This document shows positions 8,027 through 15,217 of a DNA stretch of 27,600 nucleotides, piece by piece (positions within the stretch are counted from its first letter, which is position 1; every line of letters starts with the position of its first letter). Origin of the DNA: an uncultured Alphaproteobacteria bacterium (lineage in GTDB: Bacteria > Pseudomonadota > Alphaproteobacteria > Rickettsiales > UBA1997); the NCBI GenBank assembly GCA_903849835.1, contig CAINKA010000100.1, positions 1 through 27,600 on the forward strand, in the 5' to 3' direction. The position numbers and the translations under genes are program-made. Below the pieces are notes generated by a model. It did no database searches. It saw only the letters and a program-made list of their open reading frames with translations, and was not told the origin of the DNA.

Positions 8027-8469
8027 AGCAAAACCAATTCATGCAAGAAGCTTTGCGGCAAGCTCATCTTGCTTTTGAAAAAGATGAAGTTCCGGTTGGA
8101 GCTGCGCTCGTTGAAAATGGAAAAATTATCGCTGCAACTCACAATCAAAATTTATCGCTAAATGATCCAACTGCTCATGCGGAAATTCTTGTCTTGCGCC
8201 AAGCTTCGGAAATAAAAAATTCTTCGAGATTGGATGGATGCGATCTTTACGTGACTCTAGAGCCTTGTGCAATGTGCGCTTCAGCAATCGCCTTAGCCAG
8301 AATTAAAAAAGTTTTTTACGGCGCTTCCGACAAAAAATTTGGCGCAGTTGAAAATGGCGCAAAAATTTTTACCACCGATTCTTGTCATCACCATCCAGAA
8401 ATTTATTCAGGAATTGCCGAAGAAGAATCAAGAAATCTGATGATTAATTTTTTTAAATCGAAGAGGTGA
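8023..8469 (+). CDS. tadA: tRNA-specific adenosine-34 deaminase TadA
   Basis: This 148-residue zinc enzyme converts A34 to inosine in tRNA-Arg(ACG), which allows decoding of CGN codons. The zinc and catalytic motif HAE is at 52-54 (HAEILVLRQ), and the second zinc motif PCAMCASAI is at 81-89. The N-terminal EVPVGAALV is characteristic, as is the lysine- and phenylalanine-rich C-terminal helix (LMINFFKSKR). The ATG overlaps the preceding stop by 4 bp. It is the last gene of its operon; the 317-bp gap behind it contains a parS-like site, a family A repeat and a putative parA promoter. Confidence 0.95.
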   Translation: MKQNQFMQEALRQAHLAFEKDEVPVGAALVENGKIIAATHNQNLSLNDPTAHAEILVLRQASEIKNSSRLDGCDLYVTLEPCAMCASAIALARIKKVFYGASDKKFGAVENGAKIFTTDSCHHHPEIYSGIAEEESRNLMINFFKSKR

Positions 8470-8491
8470 GTGAGTTAATTTTTAACAAATT

Positions 8492-8507
8492 CGTTTCACA
8501 TGAAACA
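8492..8507. promoter_or_regulatory. parS-like centromere site, upstream of parA
   Basis: The 16-mer CGTTTCACATGAAACA differs at two positions from the widely conserved parS consensus TGTTTCACGTGAAACA (Bacillus and Caulobacter type). The symmetry extends outward: 8486-8513 is a 28-bp palindrome with only two unpaired positions. It lies 280 bp before parA. ParB bound here would nucleate the partition complex. Confidence 0.75.
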
Positions 8508-8538
8508 AATTTGAATGTTTGAGTAATTGGCTACAAGA

Positions 8539-8621
8539 ATGTCATGCTGAGCCTGTCGAAGCATGATTCTGGATGCGTCGCGTACCATGAATCATGCTTC
8601 CGACAGGCTCAGCATGACATT
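8539..8621. repeat. Family A inverted repeat pair between tadA and parA
   Basis: The left arm is 8539-8569 and the right arm 8589-8621. The right arm carries one extra C (CTTCCGACAGG instead of CTTCGACAGG), which would bulge the stem. It separates the parS-like site at 8492 from the parA promoter region and may terminate the ubiA-tadA operon. Confidence 0.9.
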
Positions 8622-8725
8622 GCAAATTAGTTACGGCCCACGCTCATCGAGTACTACTATTTTTTACCAAATTTTTCACTGTCCTTAGTGAAAAATAATT
8701 ACCTCAACAATTTCAAACAAATTAT

Positions 8726-8754
8726 TTGACAGTCGCGAAGTGATTTTTAAGTTA
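8726..8754 (+). promoter_or_regulatory. Putative sigma-70-type promoter for parA
   Basis: A perfect -35 hexamer TTGACA is at 8726-8731. At a 16-17 bp spacing only weak -10 candidates occur around 8748-8754 (TAAGTT or AAGTTA). The position, about 35 bp before the parA ATG at 8787, is right, but the -10 match is poor. Confidence 0.35.
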
Positions 8755-8786
8755 CAAAAATCTCAAAATAAATTTCAAAAAACCTC

Positions 8787-9572
8787 ATGAATCACCATCA
8801 AAAACGAGCAAAAGTTTTTTCAATAGTTAACCAGAAAGGTGGGGTTGGAAAAACAACTACCGCCATCAATCTCGCCACTTCACTAGCTCTGTCAAAAAAG
8901 AAAGTGCTCTTCATCGACATCGACCCTCAAGGCAATGCCAGCACTGGTTTTGGAATAGAAAATTCGCAAAGACAAAAAACAATTTATGAAGTTTTAATCG
9001 GTGAATGCGGGATAAAAGAAGCAATCATTCCAACCAGAATTAACAGATTAAAAATCATCACTTCGACCGTTGATTTATCCGCCTGCGAAATTGAGTTAGT
9101 CGGATTCGAAAGACGTGAATTTCTCCTAAAAAAAGCTTTGAAAGAAATAATTCACGATTTTGACTGCGTTTTAATTGATTGCCCACCGTCGCTCGGACTA
9201 TTGACCATCAACGCTTTAACCGCCTCCGATTCAATTTTAATTCCAATGCAATGCGAATTTTTTTCTTTGGAAGGCATAAGTCATCTTCTTACGAGCTTGG
9301 GCTTGGTAAAAGAAAATTTGAATCACCACCTAGAAATTAGCGGCATAATTTTGACGATGTATGATCGCAGAAATAAATTAACCGAGCAGGTTGAAACTGA
9401 TGTCCGAGATTTTTTAAAAGAAAAAGTTTTTCAAAACGTAATTCCAAGAAATGTTCGACTCTCGGAAGCCCCTTCCCATGGAATTCCTGGAGTGCTTTAT
9501 GATCCACAATGCTCTGGATCCACAGCTTATTCGAGACTCGCTCAAGAAATTATCGAGAGAGAAGTTTTATAA
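8787..9572 (+). CDS. parA: Chromosome partitioning ATPase ParA/Soj
   Basis: This 261-residue deviant Walker-A ATPase has VNQKGGVGKTTTAINLA (14-30, signature lysine K17), the Walker A' block LFIDIDPQGNAS, and the Walker B block LIDCPPSLG. It lacks the extra N-terminal DNA-binding domain of plasmid type Ia ParA, so it is the chromosomal Soj type. It drives origin segregation together with ParB and parS. The downstream parB starts 30 bp later, and a parS-like palindrome fills that gap. Family A repeats and a TTGACA element precede it. Confidence 0.95.
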   Translation: MNHHQKRAKVFSIVNQKGGVGKTTTAINLATSLALSKKKVLFIDIDPQGNASTGFGIENSQRQKTIYEVLIGECGIKEAIIPTRINRLKIITSTVDLSACEIELVGFERREFLLKKALKEIIHDFDCVLIDCPPSLGLLTINALTASDSILIPMQCEFFSLEGISHLLTSLGLVKENLNHHLEISGIILTMYDRRNKLTEQVETDVRDFLKEKVFQNVIPRNVRLSEAPSHGIPGVLYDPQCSGSTAYSRLAQEIIEREVL

Positions 9573-9587
9573 TTTTCACGTGAAACA
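9572..9587. promoter_or_regulatory. parS-like site between parA and parB
   Basis: The 16-mer ATTTTCACGTGAAACA matches parS TGTTTCACGTGAAACA at 14 of 16 positions, with an intact CACGTGAAACA right half. It starts at the last base of the parA stop codon and ends 15 bp before the parB ATG, so ParB bound here could also affect parB expression. Confidence 0.75.
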
Positions 9588-9602
9588 AAAAATAAAATAA
9601 AA

Positions 9603-10514
9603 ATGACAGAACAGCATCAGCAAGAAAGAAAGCTTGGCAGAGGATTATCCGCCTTGCTCGGAGACAGCAAATCAAAACCAGATTCATCTCTTCCGATCAA
9701 AAAAAATCAGGCTTTAGTCGAGTCGATCAGCATCAGCAAAATTACAGCGGGAATTTACCAACCGAGAAAACATTTCGATCACGCAGAGCTGGAAGAGCTA
9801 GCAAATTCAATAAAGGAAAGCGGATTGATTCAGCCGATTACTTTGAGAAAAGTTAGCGATGAAGATCACTACGAAGTCATTGCGGGAGAAAGAAGGCTTC
9901 GCGCAGCAAAATTGGCGGGCTTTTTAGAAATTCCGTCAATCGTAAAAAAAATTAACAATCACGAAGCTTTGGAATTGGCTTTGATCGAAAATATCCAAAG
10001 AATCGATCTTTCGTTGATCGAAGAGGCTGTGGGTTACAAGCAGCTAATCGAAGAATTTTCTTACGCTCAGGAACAAATCGCAAAAAAGATTGGCAAAAGC
10101 CGCAGCCATATCGCGAATCTTTTGCGACTTTTAACTTTGCCAAAATCAGTTAAAGATTTGTTGGATAAAAAACTCATTTCGATGGGCCATGCTCGTGCCA
10201 TCATCAACTCAAATAATCCGGAAAAATTAGCCAAAAAAACGGTTGAAGAATCTCTAACTGTTCGCCATGTCGAAGATTTAGTGCGCGATGAAAGAATCGA
10301 AAAAGCTAGAAATATTCCCGTCTTTGTTCGCACCGAATCCAAAATAAAATTCATCAATAGCGAACATCTGACAAGCCTAGAAACTAGGTTCTCCGAAGCG
10401 GTTGGAATGGAAGTAAAAATTTCTTATAATTCTTTCAAAAGCAGCGGAAAAATATCGATTAAATTCGACGAGTTCGACAAGATTCAAAAATTAATTAACA
10501 AGTTGGAGCAATGA
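9603..10514 (+). CDS. parB: Chromosome partitioning protein ParB/Spo0J
   Basis: This 303-residue parS-binding CTPase begins with a basic ParA-stimulating stretch (RKLGRGLSALLGD, 9-21). The CTP-binding N-domain carries IYQPRKHFD (51-59), LIQPITLR and GERRLRAAKLAG (95-106). The helix-turn-helix that reads parS follows (SYAQEQIAKKIGKSRSHIAN), then LRLL.LP and GHARAII. The C-terminal dimerisation domain ends in KFDEFDKIQKLINKLEQ. All key parts are present and the length is normal. The stop overlaps the hisC start by 4 bp (ATGA), so hisC is translationally coupled to it. Confidence 0.96.
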   Translation: MTEQHQQERKLGRGLSALLGDSKSKPDSSLPIKKNQALVESISISKITAGIYQPRKHFDHAELEELANSIKESGLIQPITLRKVSDEDHYEVIAGERRLRAAKLAGFLEIPSIVKKINNHEALELALIENIQRIDLSLIEEAVGYKQLIEEFSYAQEQIAKKIGKSRSHIANLLRLLTLPKSVKDLLDKKLISMGHARAIINSNNPEKLAKKTVEESLTVRHVEDLVRDERIEKARNIPVFVRTESKIKFINSEHLTSLETRFSEAVGMEVKISYNSFKSSGKISIKFDEFDKIQKLINKLEQ

Positions 10515-11587
10515 GGCTAATAGCGCATCCCTACATTTCTGAGATCGAAAATTACACTCCCGGAAAAGCAAAAATTGGCGATAAGAAAGTCATCAAACTT
10601 TCTTCCAATGAAAATGCTTTGGGATCTAGTCCAAAAGCAATTGAAGCCTATTCAAATCATGCAAAAGAAATTTTTCGCTATGCCGACGGATCTTGCGCCG
10701 CCTTGCGCCAAGCCATCGCAAATAAAAATAAAATTTCTGCCGAAAGAATTGTTTGCGGAGCAGGATCTGATGAGATCATCGCTCTTTTAACCGCAGCTTT
10801 TGCGGGAATTGGTGATGAAATTATTTACAGCGAGCATGGATTTTTAATGTATCCAATCTCTGCTAAACGCGTTGGAGCAAAGCCAGTAAAGGTTAAAGAA
10901 AAAAATTTAAAAACTGACATCGACGCAATAATTTCAAGCATCACGCCGAAAACTAAAATTATTTTCATCGCCAATCCAAACAATCCGACGGGCTCATATT
11001 TAAACAAAAGCGAACTCCAAAAATTAATCGACAATACTCCAAAAAATATCCTGATTTTTCTTGATCATGCTTACGAAGAATTTGTTGAAGAGCCTGATTA
11101 TCCAAACGCAATTGAGCTCGTTAACGCACATAAAAATGTAGTTTTATCTCGAACTTTTTCCAAAATTTACGGGCTTGCTTCGCTACGCATCGGTTGGTGC
11201 TATTCCTCCAATTACATTGCAGAAATTCTAAACAAAGTTCGTGGACCATTTAATGTTGGAGGGCCAGCTCAAGCTGCAGCAATTGCGGCTTTGGCCGATG
11301 AAGAATTTTTTATCACTTCTAAAAATCACAATAAAAAATGGCTAAAAGTTTTCTTCGAAGAATTTTTAAAAATGCCGCACATCACGTCTCATCCTTCAAT
11401 CGCAAATTTTATTTTACTCGATTTTGGAGCGATCGAAGCTTGCCAAAAAGCCAATCAAAAACTTTTAGAAAATGGATTTATTTTGCGCGAAATGAGCGCT
11501 TACAACTTACCAAATTCTTTGCGAATGACGATTGGGAAAGAAGATGAAAATCTAAAAATTTTACAAATTTTTAAAAATGGATTTTAG
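10511..11587 (+). CDS. hisC: Histidinol-phosphate aminotransferase family protein
   Basis: This 358-residue class I/II PLP aminotransferase has SSNENALGSS (31-40), CGAGSDEII, FIANPNNPTGS, LDHAYEEFVE and the PLP-lysine block RTFSKIYGLASLRIGW (K218), features of the HisC subfamily. The usual reaction is imidazole-acetol phosphate to histidinol phosphate; HisC-type enzymes can also transaminate prephenate or phenylpyruvate. No other his or aro genes are in the window, so the physiological substrate is open. It sits between parB (4-bp overlap) and a membrane aspartic protease (11-bp overlap), an unusual location for a histidine gene. Confidence 0.9.
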   Translation: MRLIAHPYISEIENYTPGKAKIGDKKVIKLSSNENALGSSPKAIEAYSNHAKEIFRYADGSCAALRQAIANKNKISAERIVCGAGSDEIIALLTAAFAGIGDEIIYSEHGFLMYPISAKRVGAKPVKVKEKNLKTDIDAIISSITPKTKIIFIANPNNPTGSYLNKSELQKLIDNTPKNILIFLDHAYEEFVEEPDYPNAIELVNAHKNVVLSRTFSKIYGLASLRIGWCYSSNYIAEILNKVRGPFNVGGPAQAAAIAALADEEFFITSKNHNKKWLKVFFEEFLKMPHITSHPSIANFILLDFGAIEACQKANQKLLENGFILREMSAYNLPNSLRMTIGKEDENLKILQIFKNGF

Positions 11588-12194
11588 CGCTTTAAATAAC
11601 GGCGATTGGCAAAATTTTATTTACCTGATTTTGCTTTTAACCGCCATGATCGGTGGCCTAATTTCACGCAAAAATTTAGCTTTCGGAAAAATTTTAAAAT
11701 ATCTCGGAATCTGGTCCGCCATTGGCTTCATCGCCATCTCACTTTACAGCTATCGCTACGAATTTTCTGGTTTTAAAAATCGTATTTTAGGCGAGATAAA
11801 TCCTTCTTCAGCGCAAATCACAGATTCCGGCGAGCTCGTAATCAATCTTTCGCAAGACGGACATTTTTACATGGATGTTAGAATCAACGGTGTGGCGATG
11901 CGCTTCATGATTGATACTGGGGCAAGCGACATCACGATCAGTTTGGATGAGGCAAAAAGAATTGGCATCGATCTCAAAAAATTATCCTTCAACAAACCCT
12001 ATCAAACCGCTAATGGCACATCTTGGGGAGCTAGCGTGGATCTTGAAGAAATCGAAGTTGGAAATGTGAAATTCAAAAATGTTTCGGCTTCGGTTAACAA
12101 TGCCGAGATGGGAACCTCATTACTCGGGATGAGCTTTTTAAGAAAATTTCGGAAGTATGAATTTTATCAGGATCGGTTGGTGCTGCAGATTTGA
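11577..12194 (+). CDS. Membrane-anchored retropepsin-like aspartic protease (clan AA)
   Basis: This 205-residue protein has two N-terminal hydrophobic helices (about 13-30 and 42-58) followed by a single-lobed aspartic protease domain. The catalytic motif MIDTGASDITIS starts at 111, with D113; the YQTANG strand, the VGNVKFKNVSASV strand and the closing LLGMSFLRKF (equivalent to the flap and psi loop region) follow. It matches the TIGR02281-type clan AA family of alphaproteobacteria. A single lobe implies activity as a dimer, with the protease domain probably periplasmic. The substrate is unknown. The start overlaps the end of hisC by 11 bp, making it the last gene of the parAB-hisC run. Confidence 0.85.
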   Translation: MDFSALNNGDWQNFIYLILLLTAMIGGLISRKNLAFGKILKYLGIWSAIGFIAISLYSYRYEFSGFKNRILGEINPSSAQITDSGELVINLSQDGHFYMDVRINGVAMRFMIDTGASDITISLDEAKRIGIDLKKLSFNKPYQTANGTSWGASVDLEEIEVGNVKFKNVSASVNNAEMGTSLLGMSFLRKFRKYEFYQDRLVLQI

Positions 12195-12248
12195 AGTCAA
12201 TCCAATTGAAGAGACCCATTCAAGCTGAGGAAGCCGATTAAACTTCAG

Positions 12249-12323
12249 TGTCATGCTGAGCCTGTCGAAGCATGATCAGGTTTCGGCGCTAGAATTCATG
12301 CCTCGACAAGCTCAGCATGACAT
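12249..12323. repeat. Family A inverted repeat pair, degenerate right arm
   Basis: The left arm 12249-12276 is intact. The right arm around 12295-12323 has drifted (CATGCCTCGACAAGCTCAGC rather than CATGCTTCGACAGGCTCAGC). It lies between the convergent protease gene (ends 12194) and virB9 (ends 12341) in a terminator-like position. The drift makes it the oldest-looking copy here. Confidence 0.85.
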
Positions 12324-12340
12324 AGCGGGGCATTCTTCTT

Positions 12341-13204
12341 TCACCTCTTAATCGTCAAAAGCTTGTTGTTGTAGATGCAAAGCAGGCTATCAGATAAACG
12401 CAGCGTGAATTGCCGCGCGATCGTTGGAACCACGACGTAACTATCGCGAATGATGTAGGTCAGGGCTTGTTCATTTCCACTCGCATCAACAGAGCTAATC
12501 GAAGGAATTACGAGATTATCATTTGCGAATTGAAAATAAGTTTCGCTGCCATTGTCGTAAACTTTTAGCGGCACGATATTGTCGGATTTTCCTGCCAAAC
12601 TATATTCGAAATTTATTTCTACTTGCTCCGGATTTCTGTCGATAAGCCCAGGAAGTTTTTCATTCACTACCGCGCCCGGAATTGGGGTTTTGATCGTTAA
12701 GTTTTGTATCGGTTTTGCTGCGATGTTAGGCGTGGTTAGCTGCGGCGGGATTGGTAAAGGCTGTCCAGCTTGCGGATAAAAAAACCGAACCGTGTAAATC
12801 AAATCCTCATCCGCTTTTCCATTAAATTCATCCGACCTGATATCGAAATGGTAAGTTCTTCTATTCGTGATGATGGTCATGTTGGTGTGAGCCGCGATTT
12901 CAAGCGGACGGACGAATAATCTTTTTCCGGCGGGAGTTAATCTCCAAGCAAAAGCTTCGCCGATTGAAATCATTTCGATTTCTTCATCCTCGGCGAACTC
13001 AATGAATGACTGGTAATTGTAGTAAAATTTTAATTCGTAAACTTCGTTTGGATTATAAACCAAAGTTCTGATGCGGGAATCTGTTGTGATCGGAGTTTGG
13101 GAAAAAGCTGCAAAATTCCAGAGAAAAAAAATGCAAAAAAATGCTTTTTGAAAACCAGCCAAAGATGCGATGATATTTCTCAGAAATTTCGCTGGTTCTT
13201 TCAT
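12341..13204 (-). CDS. virB9: Type IV secretion system protein VirB9
   Basis: This 287-residue outer-membrane core component of a VirB/D4-type T4SS has a hydrophobic leader at about 17-35 (signal peptide), an N-terminal beta domain with NPNEVYELKFYYNYQ and EAFAWRLTPAGKRLFVRP, a proline-rich linker (QPLPIPPQLTTP), and the C-terminal domain with NFEYSLAG, PLKVYDNGSETYFQF and YIIRDSYVVVP. The CTD matches the part that packs against VirB7 and VirB10. It is full length, unlike truncated VirB9 paralogues described in Rickettsia. It follows virB8 by 26 bp. VirB7, VirB10, VirB11 and VirD4 are not in the window. Confidence 0.92.
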   Translation of the reverse strand: MKEPAKFLRNIIASLAGFQKAFFCIFFLWNFAAFSQTPITTDSRIRTLVYNPNEVYELKFYYNYQSFIEFAEDEEIEMISIGEAFAWRLTPAGKRLFVRPLEIAAHTNMTIITNRRTYHFDIRSDEFNGKADEDLIYTVRFFYPQAGQPLPIPPQLTTPNIAAKPIQNLTIKTPIPGAVVNEKLPGLIDRNPEQVEINFEYSLAGKSDNIVPLKVYDNGSETYFQFANDNLVIPSISSVDASGNEQALTYIIRDSYVVVPTIARQFTLRLSDSLLCIYNNKLLTIKR

Positions 13205-13230
13205 TACGTAAAAATTTCAAGAAATTAAAA

Positions 13231-13893
13231 TTAATAATTGAATACTTCGTCTGCGATTGCGTATTTATTGACTTGGAAGCCTAGCGGATTGATCAATCTA
13301 TCTTCCATCGTTAAGCCCATATCAGGCGAGAAATAAAAACCCATCGTGATTATTTCATCCTTCGTTTGAATGTCGGATCCATCAATATTGATTTGTCGAG
13401 CGAGGCGAATTTGCGCAGTATTTGAATCGGTGAATTGCACGGATTTTATGCGCACATTGATGGTGGATGTAGCCCCTAATTCTCTAGCATTAATGCGATT
13501 ACGAAAATCTGAATAAACTTCTGGAACGGAAAATAATCTGATTTTTTCAACATCTTGTTTGTAGGTTTTGGGCTCGTAACCACTGGCTGCGTGAATGAAT
13601 GCATTGATGAAATATTTTCGAATCATTTGATCGCCGGTAAAATTTTGCGACGTCATTTGATCAACGATAGTTGCGATTCCAGATTTTTCTTCGACTTGAA
13701 TTACGTAAGGCTCAAGCGATTTTGAAGACATCACATTCTTCACAAAAATTACAGCGACAGCGACAGAAAACATCGAAACTAAAGTGAAAAGCAAAAGAAT
13801 ATTTCTTTGAACTACAACGATTTGATAGCGATTTGAATACCAACTTTTTAATTTTAATTTTGTTTTTTTAGTTTGTTTTGCTGGCTCTGACAT
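13231..13893 (-). CDS. virB8: Type IV secretion system protein VirB8
   Basis: This 220-residue bitopic inner-membrane protein has a basic cytoplasmic tail (KQTKKTKLKLKSWYSNRYQ), one membrane helix at about 31-51, and a periplasmic NTF2-like domain with SLEPYVIQVEEKSG and the closing PLGFQVNKYAIADE. VirB8 is an assembly factor of the T4SS inner-membrane complex and interacts with VirB9 and VirB10. The start at 13893 (ATG) fits the family length. It heads a two-gene transcript with virB9. About 140 bp of A/T-rich sequence separates it from the divergent rodA, so its promoter should lie there. Confidence 0.92.
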   Translation of the reverse strand: MSEPAKQTKKTKLKLKSWYSNRYQIVVVQRNILLLFTLVSMFSVAVAVIFVKNVMSSKSLEPYVIQVEEKSGIATIVDQMTSQNFTGDQMIRKYFINAFIHAASGYEPKTYKQDVEKIRLFSVPEVYSDFRNRINARELGATSTINVRIKSVQFTDSNTAQIRLARQINIDGSDIQTKDEIITMGFYFSPDMGLTMEDRLINPLGFQVNKYAIADEVFNY

Positions 13894-13958
13894 GCTTGAA
13901 AATAAAGGCTGGGAAGTGTGTTGAGAATTTTTTTTTAAACTGAATTTTTACAAAAAGT

Positions 13959-14017
13959 AAAGAGCTTGATTAATAATTCAAGCCGTCTTAATCCGCCGCG
14001 CGCTCTTTATTTTTTTT
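13959..14017 (+). terminator. Hairpin plus T-run just upstream of rodA (attenuator-like)
   Basis: AAAGAGC (13959-13965) pairs with GCTCTTT (14002-14008), followed by a run of eight T (14010-14017). A second small stem CTTGA/TCAAG sits in the loop next to the left arm. This has the form of a factor-independent terminator but lies 18 bp before the rodA ATG and has no plus-strand gene before it. It could be an attenuator in the rodA leader. The large loop lowers confidence. Confidence 0.35.
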
Positions 14018-14034
14018 GTATTTTTTACGCACAA

Positions 14035-15159
14035 ATGCCGCTAGATAATCACGAAAAAATTCCTCTCTCACAAAAATTAGAGCAGTTAAATTGGCTGTTA
14101 ATTTCACTCATCATCATCCTAGCTTTCGTTGGGTTTTTAATGCTTTACTCCGCTGGAGGAGGCAGCTTCAGACCATGGCTTATAAGGCAGCTCCTATTTT
14201 TCTGTTTGTTTTTTCCTTTGATGATTTTCATCGCAGTAACCGACATAAAAATTTGGTTCAAGGCCTCATACATTTTTTATGCGATTGCACTGACAATGGT
14301 GATCATCGTTGACATCATGGGTCACAACGCAATGGGTGCGACGAGATGGTTTCGCATCGGACCTCTCACAATTCAGCCTTCGGAAATTATGAAAGTTTGC
14401 ACCGTCTTCGCTTTAGCTCGCTATTTTTACAGCATCGAAATGCAGAACATTGGCAAAATAAAATTCGTAATTATTCCGCTGATTTTAATCGCAGTTCCCA
14501 CCGTTTTTATTTTTCATCAACCAGATCTTGGAACTGCGGCAATTCTAGCGATAGTAGGTATTTCAATTTTATTTTTAGCCGGAGTTAGGATGTGGAAATT
14601 CGCCGTAGTTGGCGTCGGAATTTTAACTGCAATTCCATTCGTTTGGCATTTCGTTCTTTACGATTATCAGAAGCAGCGAGTCTTAACTTTTTTAAATCCA
14701 AATAACGATCCACTCGGAAGTGGTTACAACATCATTCAGTCCAAAATCGCGATCGGCTCTGGAGGCTTATTCGGCAAGGGTTTTCTGAACGGAACACAAG
14801 GTCAGCTAAATTTTTTACCAGAAAAACAAACGGATTTTATTTTTACGATGCTTTCTGAAGAGCTCGGATTCATCGGAAGTTTTTTCACCATCGCAGTTTA
14901 TTCGGCAATAATCGCCATCGGAATTTCCATCGCGACAAAAACAAAGCATCAATATGGTCGCCTACTTACGATGGGCGTCATCAATATTTTTTTCGTCCAC
15001 ATGTTCATCAATATCGGGATGGGGATGGGCTTAATTCCAGTCGTCGGCGCACCACTTCCTTTCGTCTCCTACGGCGGCACAATCATGGCTTCGATGATGA
15101 TTGGCTTTGGCTTGGTGTTGAATGTTGATCTGCATAAAAATTCGGATTTGAAACTGTAG
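14035..15159 (+). CDS. rodA: Rod shape-determining peptidoglycan glycosyltransferase RodA
   Basis: This 374-residue SEDS-family polytopic membrane protein polymerises lipid II into glycan strands with a class B PBP (PBP2) during cell elongation. RodA-specific blocks are GATRWFRIGPLTIQPSEIMK, HQPDLGTA, then GSGGLFGKGFLNGTQGQLNF and FLPEKQTDFIFTMLSEELGF, and PLPFVSYGGTIMASMMIGFG near the end. About ten helices are visible. ATG 14035 is chosen because an upstream in-frame TTG at 13966 would encode the hairpin and T-run region and add non-family residues. No mrdA/pbp2 gene is adjacent. The stop codon TAG is supplied by the family B repeat that follows. Confidence 0.95.
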   Translation: MPLDNHEKIPLSQKLEQLNWLLISLIIILAFVGFLMLYSAGGGSFRPWLIRQLLFFCLFFPLMIFIAVTDIKIWFKASYIFYAIALTMVIIVDIMGHNAMGATRWFRIGPLTIQPSEIMKVCTVFALARYFYSIEMQNIGKIKFVIIPLILIAVPTVFIFHQPDLGTAAILAIVGISILFLAGVRMWKFAVVGVGILTAIPFVWHFVLYDYQKQRVLTFLNPNNDPLGSGYNIIQSKIAIGSGGLFGKGFLNGTQGQLNFLPEKQTDFIFTMLSEELGFIGSFFTIAVYSAIIAIGISIATKTKHQYGRLLTMGVINIFFVHMFINIGMGMGLIPVVGAPLPFVSYGGTIMASMMIGFGLVLNVDLHKNSDLKL

Positions 15160-15217
15160 GGGCTGGCCTTGTGCCAGCCCGTGAGGCCTGCGGGCGACCA
15201 CAAGGGTCGCCCCTACA
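15155..15217. repeat. Family B GC-rich palindromic repeat, supplies stop codons of rodA and rmuC
   Basis: The outer arms GTAGGGGC (15156-15163) and GCCCCTAC (15209-15216) enclose two 8-bp hairpins: GGGCTGGC/GCCAGCCC (15160-15180) and GGGCGACC/GGTCGCCC (15192-15212), each with a 5-base loop. It is markedly G+C-rich against the surrounding sequence. The TAG in the left arm (15157-15159) ends rodA and, on the other strand, the TAG in the right arm (15213-15215) ends rmuC. A second, diverged copy is at 21652. Confidence 0.9.

Noticed and set aside
3495..12323. Regularly recurring repeats as a possible CRISPR array
   Set aside because: The copies are kilobases apart, in inverted pairs with non-uniform spacers, and no cas gene is present.
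13966..14034. TTG-initiated 23-residue extension of RodA
   Set aside because: It would be encoded by the hairpin and T-run, is not RodA-like, and ATG 14035 gives the family-typical N-terminus.
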